This document shows, piece after piece, positions 34,327 through 46,300 of a DNA stretch of 64,000 nt (its first letter is position 1; each line of letters begins with the position of its first letter). A program made the position numbers and the translations under genes. Origin of the DNA: Heracleum sosnowskyi (lineage: Eukaryota > Streptophyta > Magnoliopsida > Apiales > Apiaceae); the NCBI GenBank assembly GCA_030848705.1, contig CM061243.1, forward strand, positions 97,090,436 to 97,154,435. The letters are read 5' to 3'. A model generated the notes under the pieces. That model was not told where the DNA came from and made no database searches. It saw only the letters and a program-made list of their open reading frames with translations.

Positions 34327-36387
34327 GTACCAATCATCTGTTTCACAACTCGATCCAAAAGGAAAATCTGTTGTAAAATGCATGGCATTACACATTATAT
34401 TAGCATCACTGATCACTACATTAATAATTGGTGTTCAAAGTTGGAAACCTTTTCTCCGCAAGAGGCATGTGACGAATACAACAGTCACACTTGAATTTGT
34501 TTTCAATACATAAAACTTGATTCTTACACTTATGACAATGATAGTTGTACCAAGAGTTGGTTTCTTCTAGTTTAGCAATGGTGTACGTGTAGAACAACTT
34601 CTTCTGCATTTACAATATAAGGTTGATTGTGTTAAAATATTGGTTTACATATGATATATAATGGATTTAATAAACAGAATAAACCTTCAAATTGTCAAAT
34701 GGGTTCTGGATCAAATCCTGGAGTGATATTTGAAGCGTGGCTGGAACAATTGTCAAGTCATAGTTGGATTCATTGCCTTGATGTGAGGACTTATATCCAT
34801 CATCTTCAAGCCTATTAAAATTTAATATTAATGCTAATTGTGAAGTGAGTTCATACAATAATATAAAGAGAAACACTATAAATTTGAAATTACCTCTGTC
34901 GCATTTCCATAACACACTCATCATTCAGATTGAAGTAAACTTTCGAAGATGGCATAGTGCTAATCTGAACTGAGTCTGAACTATTTTGTTTTCTAATTAT
35001 ATGGCCATCTGACTTCAATAAGGAACTTGCAGTGTACTTATTTAAAAAAATGTTCATGCTCAATCAAATAATGAACTATATTATAAATGCTTACTATTGT
35101 ACGTAGACAGTTTGGTACTTGTAATGATAACAATAATAGGCTTCTCCAAATCTTGATCATAGTCATTGTCAACAGTTTTTGCAAGTTCACCCCAAACTCC
35201 TACTCTGTGACGGTTTCTACATAGAAACATGCAGTTCAAAATATGATATATCATGGCATATAAAATGTGAAACGCCTCATGCTAATCTAAATATGAAATC
35301 AAATATATTGATGTAAAAGTTAACCTTGAATCACATATTTTAAAGCGAACAATATCTCTGTCTCCAAACTTGGTTCTGATTTTCCTAAGCCTCTCATACT
35401 CTTCAACAACTCCAATGACATCTATAGATTTGTATTATAACATTTATCATATGAAAAATTGAATGTGATGATAGTAATTACCTTTAAACATTATTTAAAA
35501 GAAAAAATGTAAGACAAACCTGTGGCAAATTCTGGATTTTCAGATGGTTGGTATCGACTTGCTTCGTTCAGCAAATCTCCTAGGTCCAGAAACTCGAATT
35601 TGTGTTGAGGAATCATGAAATCATCTTTAACAAATTCAAAATTAGTTGAGTTGGTAAAACGGAGGCTTCTATCATTTGAAACAGGCTTCAAGGAACCACC
35701 AGTATCTCTAACTGTAATTGTACTAACAATATAGACACCACCCTCGATTACATTTCGGCCAATAGATCCCCAAACATCGGCGTAAGCGAAGGCATGAACA
35801 TGCTGATTGTGGTTAACAAACAGTAGAACTATTATCAATAATGTATAAATTATAAGATATTGATTAGAATCTAAATATAATACGAAGTAGAATTCTTACA
35901 TCATCATCCAACAAAATGAGATTGAATCCTTTAGTTATTCCACTCTCCGGTGATATGGTGGCCCACATTCTAGTAACTCTTGCTTTGATCTTCCAGTCCA
36001 TTTTAGATTTGTCTAGAGATTCAAGATGATCGAACTTAATTGCTTCCATTGCAAAGACAATGATGAAGAAGATGGTACAATATGAAGGAGAATGTTAAAA
36101 GAATTAGAGAAAACCTCACAAAACGATATGATTCTTATATAACACTAAAAAAAGGTGTTGATTTTCTTTGACGACAAATCCCACGATTTCAGTTGTTATC
36201 CGTAATGCTGTTTATACTCATAATTATAAAATGCAAAGCAATCAAACTATAGATATATGTTGTTAGTTATGGAAGTAAATCACAACAACCTAAATTTGTA
36301 TATTTTAACATAATTATAAGTTGTTTTTGATTGAGATCAGGAAAATTTATTGATTGATATCAATATGAGATTGAGATATTTAATGAC

Positions 36388-38220
36388 TGTTAGGTCCCGA
36401 AGTATCGTAGAAGGGGGGGGGGTTGAATACGATACTCACTAATTATAAAAAATTCTTTCAAATCTTTTGCGGATAATTAAATTAGTGTTCTTGTAGTGGG
36501 TTCGTGTTCTTGAGGGTGAAGAGTATTTTGAACATGAAAATAACGACACAAGATTTTCCAAGAACTATATTCGATATATAAATCTTGAAGGGGTGCTACA
36601 CCCGGTAAATAAATTTACCGGCTACCAAGAACAATTTGTTCTTGCTTCTACAAAGATTGTACAAATTAAATCCTAAACAATGTTTGTATCTATTTGTTTG
36701 TCTAAAGGATTTAATTACCGGAGAAACTTTATAATGGCCCTTAAGATTAAACAAAGTTTGGGCATTATAACGTTTACCCGGTGAGAAGTTCAGGTATAAA
36801 ATAAATGTCTCCTTCTCTGTCTCTCTCTGTTTTTCTTCTCTTCGTCGAAGAAGATGAAGAACAGAAGAAGTAATCTTCAATGTCCTTCTGCTTCAATTTG
36901 TGTAGACTTGATAGTTTTTTAAAAAAAAACTGTCGAACACAACTTTAAATTGTGTCCACACAATTCTTCATGATGTAGGAGAAAAAAAACTATCGAAGCT
37001 TTCCTTTCTTTTTCAAAACCATTTTGATGATTTCTTATAAAGAAACTATCGAAATACTCCTTTTTAGTTTTAATAAATTTATAAAATAAACTTATTTAAA
37101 TTTATAATAAACTTAATTAATAAGTTTAAAATAAATTTATTTAAGTTTATAAAATAAATTTCATAAACTATCGGAGCATTAAAAGTATCTCAGCAGTCTA
37201 AAATCTCGGCCCCAACAAAGCTGAACTGGTTCCAGTGTGAACCCACAGAAAACTATCGAAATTTGAATAAAAAAACTATCGGACCATTCCGATGGTTTTT
37301 GGCTAACCTTGTCAAACTGCAGTTTAGTACCCAACGTTTGGTTGGTCAGCACTTAAACCTTCAAGTTTCCTTTCTTGAAGTTTCTTTATTGAGGTTACAA
37401 CTTTTATACACTTAACACCTTTTGACTGTACGATTTTCCTTTCGACAATTTAGCTTCTCATGGTTTTCTTCAACACTGATAATTCTTGTTAATCTGCTTG
37501 ATATTTTCTGGAATTATCATGTCGGACTTTATCAATTCTTTCTGTCAAATAAATATGTTGATCTTCTTTGTATGTGTTGACGCCTAGTGCAACTGGTTTG
37601 GTTCACAGACGACTAACACTGAATTGAATCTTCACATCTTCATTGCATTCCAATTGATAAGTCGGCAGCAGTACAAATTGCTTCGAACACAGATTGTCAA
37701 TAAACAACGCACTTTCACTGGAATCCTTCCTGGTACTTAGACAACATCTTCATTGCTACTACTATCTTGAATACTTCATTCTCTGTTCTTCACTGACGCT
37801 CGAACATATAAATGAACTTCTTTCAGTGAGTATAACTTCAAGACTGTAGTTATCTTCTTTAACCCGTGTCTTTACCCTGTATTCAATTAAACCAGATTCC
37901 TATGCTTCGAACACTGTCTATAACACAATCAATGCTAATACACTGAAATCTTCTTGTGGCACTTATACTGAATCTACACACCTTCTGAAACCTTGAAAGT
38001 CTTCAAACCTTATTCTTCACTGAGGCATGAACATGTTAATGAACTTCTTTCAGTGACCTGTAGTAGACTTCAAAGATCTATCTAATGTTTTGATTCGTTG
38101 TATTTGCCTTGTATTTATTTCTTCCCGATTTCTGTGCAGGCGTAGTATTATTTACATGTCCTGTTCTAGTGTTGAGTTATCACGTCTTCCTGTTCATACT
38201 GCCTTGTGATCTCACCAACA
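36388..38220 (-). mobile_element. Copia-type LTR, complete copy B, 1.83 kb
   Basis: On the plus strand it starts TGTTAGGTCCCGAAG and ends GATCTCACCAACA, giving proper TG...CA ends. A G-run at 36414-36422 within a small inverted repeat (GTATCGTA/TACGATAC) corresponds to the CCCCC end typical of these LTRs. The next bases, ATCTCCCCCTATTTG, read on the minus strand as a polypurine tract, so this is the 3' LTR of a minus-oriented element whose interior has been lost. Copy A lies at 799-2496. The preceding five bases are ATGAC. Confidence 0.85.
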
Positions 38221-38261
38221 ATCTCCCCCTATTTGATTGTTATCAATATGTATACTTCCTC

Positions 38262-39356
38262 CTCAAAGCACTCTATGGTTTGAAACAAGCACCTAGAGCC
38301 TGGTATGACACACTTTCACAGTTCCTCCTTGAGAATCACTTCACTAGAGGTACTGTAGATAAAACTCTTTTTCATAGGATTGTGAATGGCTCTACAATAC
38401 TTGTTCAAATATATGTAGATGACATAATTTTTGGGTCTACAGATGAAAAACTTTGTCAAAAGTTTGCCAAGCTTATGCAAAGTAAGTATGAAATGAGCAT
38501 GATGGGAGAGTTAACTTATTTTCTTGGTCTTCAAGTAAAGCAAGTTAATGAAGGCATTTTCATTAGTCAAACCAAGTACATTAATGATTTGTTAAAGAGG
38601 TTTAACTTAATGGAATGCTCTCCTGCCAAAACACCCATGCCTACTGCCACCAAACTTGAATTGAATACTAAGGAAAAATCTGTGGACATTTCAAGTTACA
38701 GAGGCATGGTTGGCTCACTTTTATATTTAACAGCTAGTAGACCTGATATTATGTTTGCTACATGTCTATGTGCTAGATTTCAGGCTGATCCTAGGGAATC
38801 CCATTTAGTTGCTATTAAAAGAATTTTCAGATATCTCAAAGGAACACCAAACCTTGGCATTTGGTATCCTAGAGAATCTGGTTTTGAACTAATTGGTTAT
38901 TCAGATGCAGATTATGCAGGATGTAAAATTGACAGGAAAAGCACAACAGGAACCTGTCAATTTCTAGGAAACAAGCTTGTATCATGGTTCAGCAAGAAAC
39001 AAAACTCAGTTTCCACCTCCACAGCTGAGGCTAAGTATATTGTAGCTGGAAGTTGTTGTGCACAGATTTTATGGATGAAAAATCAACTACTTGATTATGG
39101 AATAAGAGTTGAGAAAATTCCTATTTTCTGTGACAACACTAGTGCCATTGCCATTACTGAGAATCCAGTGCAGCATTCAAGGACCAAGCACATTGACATC
39201 AAGTACCACTTTATTAGAGAACATGTTATGAATGGTACTGTGGAGTTACATTTTGTTCCAAGTGAACAACAACTTGCAGACATCTTTACCAAGCCACTTG
39301 ATGAATCCACACTCTCAAGATTAGTAAGTGAGCTAGGTATGCTAAATTTCTCTTAA
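38262..39356 (+). pseudogene. SIRE-like copia pol: end of reverse transcriptase plus RNase H
   Basis: The frame carries KALYGLKQAPRAWYD, the catalytic IYVDDIIFGST, FLGLQVKQ, then the RNase H set: YSDADYAG, STAEAKY, CDNTSAI and HSRTKHIDIKYHFIRE, ending DIFTKPLD. All acidic catalytic residues expected in this part are present. Gag, protease, integrase and the front of the reverse transcriptase are absent: just upstream the sequence is the polypurine end of an oppositely oriented copia LTR. The upstream codons of the 415-aa ORF belong to that LTR. A 538-bp spacer with repeated ATCAACGAAACGCA words leads to the next ORF. Confidence 0.9.
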
Positions 39357-39894
39357 TTATTTTGAGATTTTTGCAAGTTAAAATGCAGCCAGGAATTTGC
39401 TATAATTTTTCTGTGAATTGATTTTCTCATGAAAAGGTGAAATTTTGTCTAAGTCAAAATTTCTATGTCAACGAAACGCACCATTTCGTTGACAGTCTTA
39501 GAATTTTTCTGGGTGTTTTGTTGATAGCTCTTTTATATCAACGAAACGCAGCTTTATCAACGAAATAAGACTGGACTTTAACCGCCCAATCCTGATTCGT
39601 TGATGTAGCGCTTTTTAATCTGAACCATTGAAATTGCACGTTCTTTATCACGATCTATACATACACCCCTGTAAGTATAAATCGTGGTAATATTTAATTC
39701 TAACGGTTACTTTTTTAAGCCAATCAGGTAATTTAGATTAATTATTGGACTTAATTTCTGAGAATTTTTGGGGGAGTATTTAAGAAATTTCAATTTCTTT
39801 ATTTCATTTCTACCTGTTCTCAAAAATTCCAAAAGTTTTTCTATCTTCTTCTCTCTAACAAGCAATACAGCTCGAAGCTTTTCCTCACTCAACA

Positions 39895-42800
39895 ATGGCA
39901 CCCATAGTCAAGCTTATGTCTGCTGGTGGGTTCATCTATGAGAAGAACAATTCTATTCCATTTGTTGTTAAGGAGAGTCCGAACAGCATCTTTTTCAAAA
40001 TGATGGATTTCATGAGGAACTGTAAGTTGAGCTATGCGATGTTTCACTCTACACCACTCTACAATGAAGTAATCGAGGAGATTTGGACCTCATGTGAGTA
40101 TAGTGGAACAAACGGCACACTGCAATTCACTCTTCAAGGTAATGAGTACATAGTTAATTCTGATGTTTTGCAAGCATGTTTACATATTCCTGATAATAAC
40201 TGTGATGCTTTGCCTACTAACACTGAAATAACTACCATGCTAAATTCTATAAACTACTCTTTGCCTGCTGATAACTTAGGTAAGATAATTAGGAGAGGTT
40301 TGGTTAGGGAATACAGTTATTTAGCTGATGCATTCATTAAGGTCTTTTCTGGAAAGATTAGTAATTTTGATGCATTAACTAACTCTATGTTAATTCTCCT
40401 AACCATGCTTCTAAATGATAGATATTACGACTTTAGCACCCAACTTATGTATGAAATTGGTGCTAAGTTGGGTGATAAGGCAAATAGGAAGAAAAATATC
40501 TATTATGCAAGGTTTCTGATGATGCTGGCTAATCATGTTAGTCCAGCACCATTAGTTATCTCTAACCCTACTGCCAGGTTTGAGTGCTTTGTGCAAGAAA
40601 AGAGAGTATTGACAGACATACTGAGGCTGAACCACAATGGTGATGTTCCAGTGGTGTATCTGCCAATTATTGAGGTAATTACTGCTATCCCTGTTAGTAT
40701 AGCTGTTACTTCCATTGTTTCATCCAATCCAGTTGTTATGGAGTCTGTAGCTGTGACCCAACAGGCTCCTGCCCCAGCAACAAAACCAAAATCTAAGAAA
40801 TCCTCCAAGCCAACCTCAGGTGCTTCTCAAAAGGCACCTGTTGTAAGAACTACCACACAACCTAAGGGGAGTGAGTCTGGAGTTGTGAGAGGTGAGGGAA
40901 GGGGTGAAAGTCAAAGAAACCCCAAGAATAAGGAAGGTGAGGTAAGTGTTTCCCAGCCTAGCCCCATTGTGTCTTCCCAACAAGGCACAATGAGTAAAAT
41001 GGATTTAAACACAAGTCTAATTGCATCCTCCCAAAAGGATGTGATTATTGAAACAAGCTCTCAACCTAGAGCACAATCCAAAAGGGTAAGGGACACTTCT
41101 AGCCCACAGTCTACATTTTCCCAATACCAAAGGAGAGTGAAGCAAAAGTCCAAGGGTTCACAGGGTGCACACACACTGGAAGCAACACTTCCAGTTTCTC
41201 AAATTCAGTTTGATGTAACCCCTATTATCACTCTGGGGTTACAGTCCCATTCTCTAAACATCAATCTTGAACTATCTCCATCAAATTCACCAACTCTATC
41301 TCTAGATGTGGACATGATCCATACATCTATTCCTGATTCTCCAACTCTAATCTTGGAGAAGCCCCACTCTGAAGCTGGTGGCCATCACTTGTTAAGTGAT
41401 TTGTTGGGCCATCAACCAATTTTTCCTGAAGTTGCAAGGGGATCTGTGGACCAATCTCTCAAATCAATCACCACAGACTCTACTGTAATTTCTCATTCTC
41501 AAAGTGCTTTCTTGACTTCATCAACGAAACAGTCTATTTCGTTGACAAGTGTTTCTCCATTAACGGTATCCATACCGTTGACAGTTCAAACTACCATTCC
41601 GTTGATAGTTCACTCTGCACCTCTAATTGAAAATCAAGTTGTTTCCACAACTAGTGCAGATGATCTAGTGGTAGTTGAGACACTTCTAGGATTGAGAGGG
41701 AGTGAAACTGAGAGGCTGGCTTGCAGCCAGGCAAAAGGAGAGAATGAGAGTGAGAGGCTGGCTATTTCTTCCAGCCAGGCAAAAGGAGAGATTGAGAGTT
41801 CCACCTTAGTAGGTGAAGGTGAGGGTGTGAGAGGTGTGAGCCATGGGGAGCCCATGATGCAAGAATATAGAGGAGAGAGAGAAGGGACTACAGGAGTCAT
41901 AAGTGAGGAAGCAGCCATTGCTAGTGAGTCAATGGAGGTCAATGAGGGAGAAAGGGAACTTACCTTCCAAGAGCATTATCAACAAACTCTGGATAGTATT
42001 TCCCTGGATCCTGAGACCTTTACTCATCCTGTGTTAGCCTATCAAGTTTTGGCTCAACAGGGCAATGTGGAGGCAGAGAGGTCACTACAACTAATACATA
42101 CAACTGCATCAATGCAAAGAGCAAAGGATGCCTTGACCAATCTATCTCCAGGAGCTGCAGCAAGTGGTGAGTTTGATTTCTCTGATGATGAGGACAGCTT
42201 TGGTGACAATCAGGTGGCCACTACTTCACAGACTGGGACTTCTGTGGTGCCTCCTACACCAAACTGGCTCTCTCAAGATTTACAAGGAAGGATCTCCCTG
42301 GATGCTGCAATCACAAGGCAGTACAATGAGGCCTATCTGGCTCATGAGTCTGCAAATGCCAATGACAAGAAATTCTACATGGCTATTATGGATTCACTGG
42401 AAATCCAGAGGCTACAGATGATGTAGACAAGGATTGAGGCTAGAGAAATCAAGGACTCAATTAGCAATCTCAAGGATGCTAATAACAGGAGGCTAGATGA
42501 AAAGCTTCCTCTTCTCACTGTGTCCAAGATGAACAGGTTTTTCTCTAAGGAACCTGAGGTGGCTACCTCCTTGAAGACTCTCTCTTCTAGAGTGGACAAG
42601 GTGGAAGCTACTTTATCTCAGATGCAAAAGGAACAGGAGAAGCAGACACAACTATTGGCCCAGCTAGTGGCAGCTCAAGGACTCCCAGTCATCTCTCTTG
42701 ATGATAACAAAAAGGGGGAGAAATCTAAGGAGCTAGACATTTAAATCACAAAGGTTATGGTCCCAGCCATTTCCCTGCCAAAGGAGCCACTAGCTATGGG

Positions 42801-44376
42801 GGAGTCAGGAAAAGCTAAACTGGACAGCATTGACCTAATTCAGCAAGCTTCTATGAAGCTACAGCTTGCTGAACAAATTAAAGACCACTGGTCCAGGATA
42901 GATGAAAGAATCAAGAAGTTAGCTGGTACTGCAAAGAGTTCAAATCCATCAACGGATCAAGCTTCTTCTACAGAGCCATCAACGAATGCCATGGTCTTAG
43001 CATCAACGGAATGGGAGCCACAGACCAATTCTTCATATAAGGTAGAGCCCCTTCTACATGGAGTCACTCAAGGATCAAGGAAGGAGTTTAAAGGACAAAC
43101 TTCATGCATTAGGGATGTGGAAAAAGCTACATTGCAAAGAAGCCTATCTCCCAAGTCTCCTGCTAAACCAAAGGGCAAAAATACAGAAAGGACTTTCTAT
43201 CCTGCACCTTATCCAGATGAGCACAAGCTTCTTGGTCTACTCATCACAAAAAGCAAGGAAAGCAATGATTATGAGATAAGGAAGCAAAGGGCAATTGTCT
43301 ACAGGAATGGACAACAAATCTGTGTTTGGGCTGGTCACCCAAACTTTGCTGAAGCTAAGGCTGAAGAGTCAGAAAGAGCAGCAATGCAAGCACTTGCAGT
43401 TGCTCAATCTCTTGATGAAGAAGAAAGACAGCAAAAAGAAAAAGCCAGAGAGAAAAGGAGTGCAAAGAAGAGCACAAGGCAACCAAAGGCAAGAGCTAGG
43501 AGAAATATAGCCTTTGAGAATGATGACTCTCAGAGTATTGCATCAGACTCTTCTGTACCAACTGCACCTCCAACAATTCCTGATCCAGCTCTAGGGGAAA
43601 AGTTAGCCTTTGATCCTAAACATCCTGTTAATTTCCATGATCAGCCAATTGAGCCAAAGGAAGAGCCAATTGAGTTTGATGAGGCCAACTTTCCAAAATT
43701 CCTCTTTGAGATGGATCCAAAGAAGAAATCTAAGCAAAGGGCTACCAAGGCTAAGCCAATTCTAGTAAGGAGACCACAAGCTGAAAAACCTCCTACCAAC
43801 CCAGAAGACTTCATCTACATTGCTGATATCAGGGAGGAGTCTGACCTACACATCAATCTTGATGACCTAGTTGAAGTGAGAGGAATAGCAGCTTCTTACA
43901 AACTACCAGAGAGATTGGTGTTTGTCTACAAGGGTGGGAGAGAACAGGTTTGGCCTCTACATAGAATTCTGGGAGAAGACTATCAGACACTGCTATCTGT
44001 GTTCAAATGCCTGAAGAAAGATTTTGGTTTTACCAAAACAGCTAAGTCTGAAGTTGTTTCCAAAATCTGCCAAATCAAAGCTAGCTGGAACAAGCCTGGT
44101 GCACTTCCCAGAGTATTGAAGGTCCCTCAAACAGGAAAGAAGATTCATCTCCAACCTTTTTGGATGATGGAATTCAGAGACAAGGACAACTGTAGAAGAT
44201 TCTTCAGAATAGAAGACCAACTGGAGAAGGCATCCAATGAAACTCTAAGATTAATGCAATCCAAGTTGGGGAATGAAGATGAAGAAGAGAAGATTTTCTA
44301 CAGAAGACTTCAAGCTCAGATTGAGGAGAACAATGCAAGAAAAGGGAAGAAAACAAGACCACAGAGGCAAAGATGA
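39895..44376 (+). pseudogene. Very long extra ORF downstream of copia pol (SIRE-type position), two in-frame stops
   Basis: One reading frame of 1494 codons is interrupted only by TAG at 42424 and TAA at 42742; all three parts share a frame. The start ATG follows a CAACA leader. Residues 1-230 form a globular region (MAPIVKLMSAGGFIYEKN; LMYEIGAKLGDKAN). Residues about 280-700 are Ser/Thr/Pro-rich and disordered-looking. Residues about 880-935 look coiled-coil (SSRVDKVEATLSQMQKEQEK). A basic Lys/Arg-rich stretch precedes a C-terminal block PERLVFVYKGGREQVWPLHR...WMMEFRD. SIRE elements are known for an env-like ORF here, but I see no membrane segment or signal peptide. Function is unknown. A diverged copy lies at 10960-14211. 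Confidence 0.75.
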
Positions 44377-44569
44377 AAAATCTGCTCAGTCTAGAGGAGC
44401 AACTCTGTGCACTTGTTTTGTAAGATTTTCTACTTTGTATTTTAATTAAATTCAATGAGGCTCAATGCAATTTCTACTTTTATCATGTGTAATTTGACTG
44501 AGTGTTTTTGTTATCATCAAGGCTCTTGATTTATGGCTGTTATTCTATCAGTCATAAATTGGGGGAGAT

Positions 44570-45581
44570 TGTTAGGAATATGTTGTTCTTGATGATAATT
44601 ATAAAAACACTTAGTAGATTTTGTATTAAGTCATTTTGTAACTGTCAACGAAATGGCATGCTTTGCAGCATTCCGTTGACAGGTAGCTCATCAACGAAAT
44701 GAGTGATGTAGCAATTGCACTGTACAATACTTCACAGTTTGATATGCATTTTGATGTATGTATTAGATAGGTTTCCTAAGTCATGTTGACTAAGTACTAG
44801 ATAGGCAAAATAGGTTGGTTAATTGTAAATATCTTGTACCTTGTAATTTTGCCTAAGTGAAGACATGTCAACGGTATGAGGATTACTCTATCAACGAAAC
44901 AAGGATACACCATCAACGGTATGGAGTTTACTCATCAACGAAACGAGAGAAACACCATCAACGGAATGAAGAATAAAGCTATCAACGAAACACATCTCCC
45001 TGCTATCAACGAATCATTATTGCTTTTCTGAATAGTTGACAAAGTGATAGTGACAGGTTACTGAACAGATCTAAAGGTGATGTGGAAGTGTACTTTGCAT
45101 TGGAAACCATTAAAATGGACATGGGGAATAAGGAAACATCCCAGTTTCCATTTGGGCTCTTGGGAGTGATCATAATAAGCATGAAGACAAAAGCAAGGAT
45201 CTCCAAGGACCACTGGACAAAGGGATGAAAAGCAAACTATTGGCGGTTACCTTTAGTGTACTTTAGTGTAGCCAAAAATAGTATTGTAAACTTGGGGAAT
45301 ATATAACCAAGTGTAGTAGTTAAAATAGAGTAAGAGAAGAAAAACAAATAGTTTGTATTAGCTATCTTTGAGAGCATTCTTCTCTACAACTCTGTAACTG
45401 AGCAGCTGTGTACTTTTGTATCACAGATTATTTCCGTAATAAAAACACTTCAGTTGGATCATCAAACAATCCAACTGAATTATTTATATCTTGTGTTTTT
45501 ATTTATTCAGTTCAGTTTTATTTATAAGTATCTTAAGTTTAAGAAAATATCAAGAATTGTATTCAACCCCCCCCTTCTACA
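44570..45581 (+). mobile_element. SIRE-like copia 3' LTR, complete, 1.01 kb
   Basis: The polypurine tract ATTGGGGGAGAT precedes TGTTAGGAATATG; the end is CAACCCCCCCCTTCTACA. Inside, the phrase TCAACGAAAC or TCAACGGTAT recurs about ten times, also found upstream of and within the extra ORF. A TATA-like and poly(A)-like context is near 45290-45445. No matching 5' LTR is in place; 670 bp of a near-identical LTR sits at 5822-6491. Confidence 0.85.
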
Positions 45582-46300
45582 ATTCTGTTAGGTCATTTGG
45601 GATTAATAAAGTGTCCTAAATTAAATATAAGGAAATTAAAGATGAAGTAAAGAGCATCATCTTGGAGATCAACTATGATACCATTATACATGGTTCGGTT
45701 TAGTATGGTTGGAATATGGTGGGAGGAAATGAAAAGGCCTTAGTAGCAGGAGAGAATATAAAAAAGTTAAGAAGGGTGTATATGATAAAATCTGGAAAAT
45801 GGGAAAAGGTGTAGACAATTGATTTCTTAATGTAATAAAACTCTTACATGTACCAATGCATGGAGTTGGCTGAGAGACTGTTCAGCTTCAGTCTTATCCT
45901 TTTTTTGGTTGAAGTATCTTATTAAGATATCTTGCTTGTAAAACTAAAATGTAATCATCACATTTCATGATAGTGGAGTAATGTTTGTTAGCATAATTAT
46001 GCTATACGTAAAATAAAAATTTGTGAAACAATTTAATAAAATAAAAGATAACTCTTTCGAAGTATTACCAAAATGCATTATATACGAAATCCAAGCATAT
46101 CAGAAAAAAAATTGTAATTAAAATTTTGATATAACAACTACAATGAAAATAAATAAACTCCAAACAATTTTAATTGTCAATCCTTAACATATATAAACTT
46201 ATTAAACCAAATATTAAAAGACATGAAAATTTAAATCCTTTAAATAAAATTGATATTCTTCGATGCTTCCATCATCCAAACTCTTGTCCAAAAAGATATA
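45582..46300. other. Intergenic sequence
   Basis: AT-rich, no coding region recognised. Its right end is probably the 3' UTR of the minus-strand RPA1-like gene. Confidence 0.5.

Larger units (their letters stand above)
33048..36049 (-). pseudogene. RPA1-like (DUF223/OB-fold) gene with C4 zinc motif, broken by a TRIM insertion and two frameshifts
   Basis: RPA1-like proteins bind single-stranded DNA through OB folds. Exons, in order: 36049-35900, 35802-35520, 35421-35325, 35216-35103, 35025-34894, 34811-34685, 34603-34332 (continuing 33643-33605 beyond the insertion), 33509-33312, 33223-33155 and 33056-33048. It starts MEAIKFDHLESL and KIKARVTRMWA; DVIGVVEEYERLR and VGVWGELA mark the second OB fold. 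The seventh exon carries CHKCKNQV...KFKCDCC, the zinc site of the large RPA subunit's C-terminal domain. After CC the frame shifts by one (before NVVISDANIM) and again before LLDRVVKQMIG, then a TRIM splits the exon. Downstream ASNLYLESLK joins VPAKAAIVLNDVVGK in frame. Other junctions are consistent. Confidence 0.8.

Noticed and set aside
33601..34416. ORFs of 60-122 aa around 33600-34416
   Set aside because: They are produced by the TRIM's repeated LTRs, apart from the RPA1-like codons at the edges.
40533..43510. Additional ORFs of 70-100 aa on either strand inside 39895-44376
   Set aside because: Shadows of the long extra ORF in other frames.
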